Assembly (NCBI GenBank): GCA_050248155.1
Contig: JBFWSW010000093.1
Location: forward strand, 1 to 13,628
Source: VFMC01 sp050248155
GTDB taxonomy: Bacteria; Actinomycetota; Acidimicrobiia; Acidimicrobiales; Ilumatobacteraceae
Reading direction: 5' to 3'
DNA: 13,628 bases
Below, in pieces: positions 5,644-11,605 of the stretch. The notes under the pieces were generated by a model. It was not told the DNA's origin. It did not search any database and saw nothing but the letters and a program-made list of their open reading frames with translations. Numbering within the stretch: position 1 is the stretch's first letter; every line of letters starts with the position of its first letter. Made by a program: the position numbers and the translations under genes.

Positions 5644-8600
5644 GTGATGATCGACGACGGCTGGTTCGTGACATGGGAGTCGGGGCCCGACGCAGGCGCA
5701 TCGTGGGTGCTGCGCGGCGGCCCCCATCTCGTCGGTCGTGCGCCACAGGCCACGGTGCGCACCACCGACCCGTCACTCGAGCCCTTCCACGCCCATCTGT
5801 CGCTCGAGTCGGGCGAGCCGATCGTGCGTCAGCTCTCCGGTCGGCTGCCGATCAGACACGAGCGGCCCGACGGTCAGGGCCGCTGGCGGGTGGGCATCGG
5901 TCAGAGCGTGCTGTGCATCTCGGCCGCGACAGATCCCGCGCCAGTGCCGGCGCTCGCCGCGGACCGCCCGCGGACGATCGTTCGGACCCCGCGCCAGGTG
6001 CCGGTGTGGAACCCGTCGGTGATCCGTCTCGAGCGCGAGCCTGCTGCCCCGCAGCGAAGCGGAGGGAGCCTGGCGCCCGCTCTCGTGGCGCTCGCGGTGA
6101 CCGTCGGCCTCGCGGTCGTCGTGCGCCAGCCGATGTTCGCGATGTTCGCCGCCGTCGGCACCGTGGCTGCGCTCTCGCACTGGACGGTCGGCCGACTCGG
6201 GCACCGCCGCGCGATGCGCAACCACCGGCGGCAGTGCGCAACCAGTCGGAGCGAGCTCGCGGCAGCACTCGCCGCGCAACGTGACGCCTTCATCCACCAC
6301 GTCCATCGAGCGGTGCCAACGCTGCCCTCCGCCTGTGCGGCCCTGACATCGGGGAGCGGCTTGTGGCAGCGGCGCCAGGGGGACGGCGACGAATGGACGG
6401 TGTCGCTCGGCATCGGCTCGATCCGGTGGACCCCGTCGGTCGACGGAGACGACAGCGCCGAGTCGTCGAATCCTCAGGGAGTCGACGACGTACCGGTTGC
6501 GACCGACCTCGGACCGGGCGCCCGGTTGGCCATCTCCGGCCCGCACGCCATGCCACTGGTCAACGCCCTCGTCGTGCAACTCGCTGCCTGCACCGGTCCG
6601 GCCGACTGGCAGCTCGTCGTCGTCACGGACGAACCGAGCCGGTGGCAGTGGCTGCCGCTCCTGCCCCACGTCCGTGACGAGACGGGACAACCGCTCGTCC
6701 TCGACGACGCAGCGCTCCTCGATGCCCTGCGCGACGGCAGGCTGGCGGCGCGGCACACCGTCGTCATCACCGACCAGCCCGCAGGGCTCGCGATGCGGAC
6801 GAGCCCACTGCGACGGCTCGAGGCGACCCACACCTCTCTCGCCGTCATCGTCGTGCACGATGGCCCGCCGCCCGCCATCTGCCGTTCGTCGGTGGTGATC
6901 ACGGCCGACGCACGGGCTCGCTTCGTCGCCGACCTCGGTCGCGATCACGAGCCGGTCACACTTCGCGTCGCAGCGGCGCCCACGTCGTCCGCCGAGCGAT
7001 GGGCGGCGTCGATCAGCGACTGCCGCGATCCGGAGGACGAGCGCACGTGCGGCGCCGACATCCCGCTGCGGGTCTCGATCGAGGACGTCCTCGAACGCGC
7101 AGGCGTCGATCCGCACGATGTCGGCTCGATCGTGTCGCGCTGGACGCTCGCCGGGCCCGATCCCGCCCCGTGCACCCCCATCGGTTGTGCCGCCGACGGG
7201 GTGGTCGACATCGACCTCGTGCGTGACGGCCCGCACGCACTGCTCGCCGGCACGACCGGCTCGGGCAAGAGCGAGCTGATGAGGTCGCTCGTCCTCGGTC
7301 TCAGCTGCTCGGTCGGGCCGCAGCACCTGACGTTCGTGCTCGTCGACTACAAGGGCGGGGCGGCGTTCGACGAACTGCGCGAGTTGCCGCACGTGGTGGG
7401 GACCGTCACCGACCTCGACGACCAGCTCGCCGAGCGGGCGCTGCGGAGCCTGCGCGCCGAGCTCGCCACGCGGGAGCAGGTGCTGCGCGAGCATGGCGTG
7501 GCAGATCTCGGCGCGCTCCGAGCCCGGACCGGTGCCCCGGTGATGCCGCGGGTGCTGGTCGTGGTCGACGAGTTCGCTGCCCTCGCGACCGAGCAGGCCG
7601 AGTTCCTCCACGCCCTCGTCGGCATCGCGCAACGAGGACGAAGCCTCGGGGTGCACCTGCTGCTCGGCACCCAACGTCCGAGCGGCGTGATCAGTGACGA
7701 CATCCGAGCGAACACCAACCTGCGCATCGCGCTCAGGTTGCACGACGTCGCCGATGCGGTCGACGTCGTCGGTGACGCAGCGCCGGCGTCGCTGCCACGC
7801 GCCGTGCCGGGCCGGGCGATCATGCGGCTCGGGCCCGACGAGCTCGTGACGTTCCAGACCGCGCATGCCGGCAACGTGCCGGCGGTGGTCGACGCGGTCT
7901 GCGCGGCCGCCGAGTCGATGGGTCTCGCGCAGCCACGACCCGTGTGGTGCGCGCCGTTGCCGACCAGGTTCACCCGTGCCGACGTCGCAGAGCGTCTGCC
8001 CGGGACCGAGCTCGACCCGCACGTGATCGGTCTGGTCGACCGGCCCGACGAGCAGGCGCAGGGTCTGTGGCGGTGGACGCCCGAAGACGGCAGCGCGGTC
8101 GTGGTCGGATCGCCTGGCGCCGGGGTCACGTCGACGCTCGTCGGGCTCGCGACGAGCGCGCTGTCGGTGGTGCGTCCGGGCGACCGCTTCACGGCGGGAT
8201 CCGATTCGGGCGCAGTGTTCGTGATCGACGCCACCAACGACGATGCGTGGGATGCGGTCAGCCCGCACCCGAGGTGCGCCGGCGTCGTGCGGCTGCACGA
8301 GCGCGAGCGCCTGTGGCGGCTGCTGCGCCGGGTGGCCGACTCGAGCGGCCCGGCGTGCCTCGTCATCGACGGCCTCGGGCAGCTCCGCCACGACCTCGAT
8401 GCCGTGGAGCGCATCGCCGAGGTCGAGCTGCTCGACCGGATCATCGGCAGCGGTGACGTCACGCTGATGATCGGCGCCGACCGGGTGGGGTCGGTACCGG
8501 CGTCGGTCACGGCGAGATGTGCCGTCCGCGTGGTGCTGCACCTCCACGACCCGCACGACGGTCTCGCGTTCGGCGTGCCTGCTGCGCTCGCCCCTCCGGC

Positions 8601-9387
8601 GGTCGCCGGCCGGGCCGCCGTGGACGGGTCGGCGATCCAGGTGGTCATGCCCGAGCCGCTGCCCGCTGGACGCCGCCGCCCCGGACGGGTGGCGTCGCTC
8701 GACACGCTCCCGGCGGATGTGGGCACGACGGAGCTGCCCGACCCCGTCCACACCGACATCGGGTGGCGAGTCGCTGTCGGCCTGGGCTTCGACGCGCTGC
8801 GGCCCGCAACGATCGAGGTGGGGGACGGCGACCATCTGCTCGTCGTCGGTCCGTCACGGAGCGGGCGGAGCACCGCCGTGCACCACCTCGCCGAGCAGTG
8901 GGTGGCGTCCGACGCGGCGAACGAGCTGATCGTGGTGGCGACGCGCCGGTCCCCGCTGTCGGGCGCACGGGGTGACCTGCACCCGCGACTCGACGACGCA
9001 CTCGACGCGGTCAGCGACGCGCTGGCGAGTCAGCGCCGTGTGATGCTCGCCATCGACGACGCCGAACTCGTCGACGATCCCTCCGGGCGGCTGAGCGCGA
9101 TGGTCGCTGGTCGGACGTCGCGACTGCTCGTCGTCGCGGCAGGACGTCCCGACGCGCTGCGGCAGTCGTACGGGCACTGGACGGCCGCAGTCCGGCGCAG
9201 CCGCCTCGGTCTGGTGCTGAGCGGCGGCTCCGATCTCGACGGCGACCTGCTCGGCGTCATGCTGCCGAGGCGAACCGTGATCGCTCCCCGGCCAGGGCTG
9301 GCCCACCTGGTCGACGGTGGCCGGCTCGAGCTCGTGCAGCTCGCCCATCCTGCTCCGCAGACGCAGCGACGCGCGCAGGTGTCCTGA
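5644..9387 (+). CDS. FHA-2TM-triple-ATPase FtsK/SpoIIIE protein, EccC/EssC-like
   Basis: The protein has 1247 residues. At residues 1-90 is an FHA-like domain (GPHLVGRAPQ...DPSLEPFHAHLS). Two membrane helices lie at about 143-161 and 164-181. Three P-loop ATPase domains follow. Domain 1 is intact: Walker A GTTGSGKS (536-543, K542) and Walker B VLVVVDEFAAL (D642, E643). Domain 2 has a degenerate P-loop GSPGAGVTST (V828 replaces Lys) and LVIDG (D909). Domain 3 has GPSRSGRST (R1075 replaces Lys) and MLAIDDAE (D1138). This matches the type VII secretion motor EccC/EssC, where one ATPase is active and the others act in substrate control. No WXG100, EccB, EccD or mycosin gene is in the window. GTG 5644 is preferred (T-GGAGCC-GTG context); ATG 5647 is adjacent, and a start at 5437 would overlap the divergent regulator. 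Confidence 0.85.
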   Translation: MMIDDGWFVTWESGPDAGASWVLRGGPHLVGRAPQATVRTTDPSLEPFHAHLSLESGEPIVRQLSGRLPIRHERPDGQGRWRVGIGQSVLCISAATDPAPVPALAADRPRTIVRTPRQVPVWNPSVIRLEREPAAPQRSGGSLAPALVALAVTVGLAVVVRQPMFAMFAAVGTVAALSHWTVGRLGHRRAMRNHRRQCATSRSELAAALAAQRDAFIHHVHRAVPTLPSACAALTSGSGLWQRRQGDGDEWTVSLGIGSIRWTPSVDGDDSAESSNPQGVDDVPVATDLGPGARLAISGPHAMPLVNALVVQLAACTGPADWQLVVVTDEPSRWQWLPLLPHVRDETGQPLVLDDAALLDALRDGRLAARHTVVITDQPAGLAMRTSPLRRLEATHTSLAVIVVHDGPPPAICRSSVVITADARARFVADLGRDHEPVTLRVAAAPTSSAERWAASISDCRDPEDERTCGADIPLRVSIEDVLERAGVDPHDVGSIVSRWTLAGPDPAPCTPIGCAADGVVDIDLVRDGPHALLAGTTGSGKSELMRSLVLGLSCSVGPQHLTFVLVDYKGGAAFDELRELPHVVGTVTDLDDQLAERALRSLRAELATREQVLREHGVADLGALRARTGAPVMPRVLVVVDEFAALATEQAEFLHALVGIAQRGRSLGVHLLLGTQRPSGVISDDIRANTNLRIALRLHDVADAVDVVGDAAPASLPRAVPGRAIMRLGPDELVTFQTAHAGNVPAVVDAVCAAAESMGLAQPRPVWCAPLPTRFTRADVAERLPGTELDPHVIGLVDRPDEQAQGLWRWTPEDGSAVVVGSPGAGVTSTLVGLATSALSVVRPGDRFTAGSDSGAVFVIDATNDDAWDAVSPHPRCAGVVRLHERERLWRLLRRVADSSGPACLVIDGLGQLRHDLDAVERIAEVELLDRIIGSGDVTLMIGADRVGSVPASVTARCAVRVVLHLHDPHDGLAFGVPAALAPPAVAGRAAVDGSAIQVVMPEPLPAGRRRPGRVASLDTLPADVGTTELPDPVHTDIGWRVAVGLGFDALRPATIEVGDGDHLLVVGPSRSGRSTAVHHLAEQWVASDAANELIVVATRRSPLSGARGDLHPRLDDALDAVSDALASQRRVMLAIDDAELVDDPSGRLSAMVAGRTSRLLVVAAGRPDALRQSYGHWTAAVRRSRLGLVLSGGSDLDGDLLGVMLPRRTVIAPRPGLAHLVDGGRLELVQLAHPAPQTQRRAQVS

Positions 9388-9391
9388 CCCG

Positions 9392-9397
9392 TATCGT
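9392..9397 (+). promoter_or_regulatory. -10 hexamer TATCGT before the carbamoylase-like gene
   Basis: TATCGT fits TANNNT and ends 8 nt before the GTG at 9406, just after the stop of the preceding gene at 9387. Transcription would start at or a few bases before the start codon, so this gene can be a separate, near-leaderless unit. Confidence 0.4.
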
Positions 9398-9405
9398 GGC
9401 GGCTC

Positions 9406-10344
9406 GTGAGTCGAGTGCTGACGGTCGCCGCGGCCCAGCTGGGCCCGATCGAGCGCCACCACACGCGCGCCGAGGTGGTCGAGCGGCTGCTGGCGTTGCT
9501 GCGTGAAGCCCACGCGCACGGTGCCGACCTGGTCGTCTACCCCGAGCTCGCGCTCACGACGTTCTTCCCTCGATGGTTCGTCGACGACATCACCGAGGCC
9601 GATCACTGGTACGAGCGATCGATGCCCAACGAGGCGACCCAGCCGCTGTTCGACGAGGCACGACGTCTCGGCGTCGGGTTCTGCCTCGGGTACGCGCTCC
9701 TCGAGCAGGGCGCCGACGGGTCGGTGCACCGGTGGAACGTGCAGACGCTGGTCGAGCGCGACGGCAGCATCGTCGCGACCTTCAAGAAGGTGCACATCCC
9801 CGGTCACGAGCACCACGAGCCCGACCGGCCGTTCCAGCACGCCGAGCGGTACTACTTCGAGCCGAGCCCCGATGGCTTCGGCGTGTGGCGTGCCTTCGGC
9901 GGGCTGATCGGGATGATGATCTGCAACGACCGCCGCTGGCCAGAGACGTACCGCACGATGGGCCTGCAGGGCGTCGAGCTGATCCTCTGCGGCTACAACA
10001 CGCCGATCCACTACGTGCCCGATCCCAGCCAGGACATCCTGCAGGGGTTCCACAACGCGCTCGTCATGCAGTCAGGCGCCTACCAGAACGGCACCTGGGT
10101 CGTCGGCGTCGCGAAGGGTGGCGTCGAGGAAGGCGTCGACTCGCTCGCGCAATCCATGATCGTCGCGCCGAGCGGGCAGATCGTGGCGCAGGCGCTGACC
10201 GCAGGTGACGAGGTGATCGTCGCCCGGTGCGACCTCGACTGGTGCGGCCGGTACAAGAACACCCTGTTCGACTTCGACCGCTATCGCCGTCCCGAGTTGT
10301 ACGGCCGCATCACCGGCCAGCGCGGCACGGTGCTGCCCGACTGA
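9406..10344 (+). CDS. Nitrilase-superfamily amidohydrolase, N-carbamoyl-D-amino-acid hydrolase-like
   Basis: A 312-residue protein with the nitrilase triad: E47 in YPELALTTFFPRW, K128 in FKKVHIPGHE and C173 in MMICNDRRWPE. These strings, RPFQHAERYYFE (141-152) and the GYNTP and MQSGAYQNG segments, closely follow Agrobacterium N-carbamoyl-D-amino-acid amidohydrolase (DCase), which is of similar length. The expected reaction is hydrolysis of N-carbamoyl-D-amino acids to D-amino acid, CO2 and ammonia via a thioester. No hydantoinase or racemase gene is adjacent, so the natural substrate could be another N-carbamoyl compound. It is cytosolic, with no signal peptide. GTG 9406 gives an N-terminus aligning with DCase and E47 in register. 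Confidence 0.9.
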   Translation: MSRVLTVAAAQLGPIERHHTRAEVVERLLALLREAHAHGADLVVYPELALTTFFPRWFVDDITEADHWYERSMPNEATQPLFDEARRLGVGFCLGYALLEQGADGSVHRWNVQTLVERDGSIVATFKKVHIPGHEHHEPDRPFQHAERYYFEPSPDGFGVWRAFGGLIGMMICNDRRWPETYRTMGLQGVELILCGYNTPIHYVPDPSQDILQGFHNALVMQSGAYQNGTWVVGVAKGGVEEGVDSLAQSMIVAPSGQIVAQALTAGDEVIVARCDLDWCGRYKNTLFDFDRYRRPELYGRITGQRGTVLPD

Positions 10345-10354
10345 CCGAGGCGGC

Positions 10355-11470
10355 TCAGGCCGTCGCGCAGACCGCCGCGAGGCTGGCGAGCGCGGTCGTG
10401 CGTCGGGGCTCGCGCACCTGGTGCTCGTCGAGCCCGTTCGTGCAATAGCCGAAGCTGAGTCCGGTGGCCGGGTCGCCCCAGGCGATCTGACCTCTGGCGC
10501 CGTTGTGCCCGACGGCTCGCGGTGACACCGTACGCCCCATGCCGCGCATGTTGCTCATCCCGTCGTCGCCCGCTTGGAGCAGTCCCAGTGTGCGATTGGC
10601 GGGCACCCCGGTCGTCCGCTCGGGCAAGGTGTTGCGCACGTTCGTGGTGACGTCGTGCCACACGTCGGGGCGCCACATCTCGCCGGGGTTGTGCAGCACC
10701 GCCTGGTAGAAGAGCGCGAGGTCGGCGGCGCGCATCACCCCACCCGCGCCGGGCACACCCACGTCGTGGACGGCCGGGTCGCCGAAGCTCGTCAACAGCT
10801 CGGTCGTCACCTCGGTGACGGGCAGGGCACGCACGCCGAACGTGGCCTCGAGCTCGTCCGGTGTGGCCGGTTCGCCCACGACCACGAGCGGGGCCGACGG
10901 CGACGCGGCAGGGCCGAGGATCGGGCCGAGCCCAGCGGGTGTCGTCACCCGTTCGTGCACCACGTCGCGGAAGTCGCGGCCGGTGGCCACCTCGATCAGC
11001 TCGGCGAGCACCCAGTGCGCCGAGGTCGCGTGGTACTCGTAGGTCGACCCCGGCTCCCAGTTGAGCCGCCAACGCCCGAAGGCCTCACGCCGACCGGCAC
11101 TCGTGGCCCCGTCGAGGACCCGCAGCGGGGCGTGCGGGAACCCCGACGTGTGCAGCATCACCTGCTCGATCGTGATGTCGTGCTTGCCGTTCGAGCCGAA
11201 CTCGGGGATCAGCTCGCTCACGCGAGTCGACACGTCGATCGCGCCGTCGCCGATCAGCGCCCACATCGCGCCCGCCACGAAGGCCTTGGTGGCCGAGTAG
11301 ACGACGTAGCGGGTGTCGTTCGTCGCGTCACCGAAGGTCTCGAACGCCACCAGTTCGCCGTCGCGGGCAAGCGCGACCTGCACCGACGGCAGGAACCCGT
11401 CGTCGACCTCCCGCCTCGCCCGGTCCATGAGCCGCTGCACCGCGGCCGCGTCGATCGTCCCCCTGGTCAT
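10355..11470 (-). CDS. Beta-lactamase-fold serine hydrolase (class C/EstB-like esterase)
   Basis: The protein is 371 residues from ATG at 11470. The nucleophile motif S-x-x-K is SATK (S59-K62) within YVVYSATKAF. The second motif region is STYEYHATSAHWVLAELIE; Y144 or Y146 is the tyrosine, but the usual Y-x-N asparagine is not seen. A C-terminal HNGARGQIAWGDP (322-334) followed by LSFGYCTNG is typical of this superfamily. It hydrolyses esters, amides or lactones via an acyl-serine; the substrate is unknown and antibiotic resistance should not be assumed. There is no signal peptide, so it is probably cytosolic. The frame extends to ATG 11524, but that codon lies inside a palindrome, and a CACGAT -10 sits 6 nt before 11470. 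It is convergent with the nitrilase-family gene (10-bp gap). Confidence 0.88.
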   Translation of the reverse strand: MTRGTIDAAAVQRLMDRARREVDDGFLPSVQVALARDGELVAFETFGDATNDTRYVVYSATKAFVAGAMWALIGDGAIDVSTRVSELIPEFGSNGKHDITIEQVMLHTSGFPHAPLRVLDGATSAGRREAFGRWRLNWEPGSTYEYHATSAHWVLAELIEVATGRDFRDVVHERVTTPAGLGPILGPAASPSAPLVVVGEPATPDELEATFGVRALPVTEVTTELLTSFGDPAVHDVGVPGAGGVMRAADLALFYQAVLHNPGEMWRPDVWHDVTTNVRNTLPERTTGVPANRTLGLLQAGDDGMSNMRGMGRTVSPRAVGHNGARGQIAWGDPATGLSFGYCTNGLDEHQVREPRRTTALASLAAVCATA

Positions 11471-11476
11471 CAGCCC

Positions 11477-11482
11477 ATCGTG
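11477..11482 (-). promoter_or_regulatory. -10 hexamer CACGAT for the serine hydrolase gene
   Basis: Read on the minus strand, CACGAT ends exactly 6 nt before the ATG at 11470, the same spacing as in several other genes here. The place where a -35 would lie (about 11500-11505) falls inside the left arm of the 18-bp inverted repeat, so a protein bound there could control this promoter. Confidence 0.4.
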
Positions 11483-11490
11483 CCAGCTCT

Positions 11491-11535
11491 CGCGATGAGA
11501 GATGAGTGTCGAAACGCCACTCATCTCTCATCGCG
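11491..11535. repeat. Perfect 18-bp inverted repeat with 9-nt loop between divergent genes
   Basis: Left arm CGCGATGAGAGATGAGTG (11491-11508) and right arm CACTCATCTCTCATCGCG (11518-11535) are fully complementary around tcgaaacgc. Each arm also contains GATGAG twice at a 7-bp period. It lies between the serine hydrolase start (11470) and the xanthine-dehydrogenase-like start (11606). No T run follows on either strand, so it is not a simple terminator. It could be an operator or a dispersed intergenic repeat element. Confidence 0.9.
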
Positions 11536-11592
11536 GGGGTGGGGACGCGCGGGAACTTCAACTTTCGGTCACACAACGGGCTCGTTCTTTGA

Positions 11593-11598
11593 CAAAAT
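11593..11598 (+). promoter_or_regulatory. Possible -10 CAAAAT before the molybdenum hydroxylase gene
   Basis: CAAAAT ends 7 nt before GTG 11606 in an unusually A-rich patch. An overlapping TTGACA (11589-11594) looks like a perfect -35, but the -10 it would call for lies inside the coding sequence (about 11611-11617). That reading would favour GTG 11621 as start. The two cannot be separated from sequence alone. Confidence 0.3.
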
Positions 11599-11605
11599 GT
11601 ACAGC

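Noticed and set aside
5773..8835. Very long minus-strand open frame (1020 codons) opposite the FtsK/EccC-like gene
   Set aside because: It is the antisense shadow of a GC-rich gene: the product is rich in R, D, H and V with no recognisable domain, whereas the + strand frame has clear Walker motifs and an FHA domain.
10345..10354. Bidirectional terminator between the convergent genes at 10344 and 10355
   Set aside because: The gap is only 10 bp and shows no stem-loop or T run. The same holds for the 16-bp gap at 4731-4746.
11471..11524. Upstream ATG (11524) for the serine hydrolase
   Set aside because: It lies inside the 45-bp palindrome and would put part of the repeat in coding sequence. 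ATG 11470 has a -10 at 6 nt and a normal family N-terminus.
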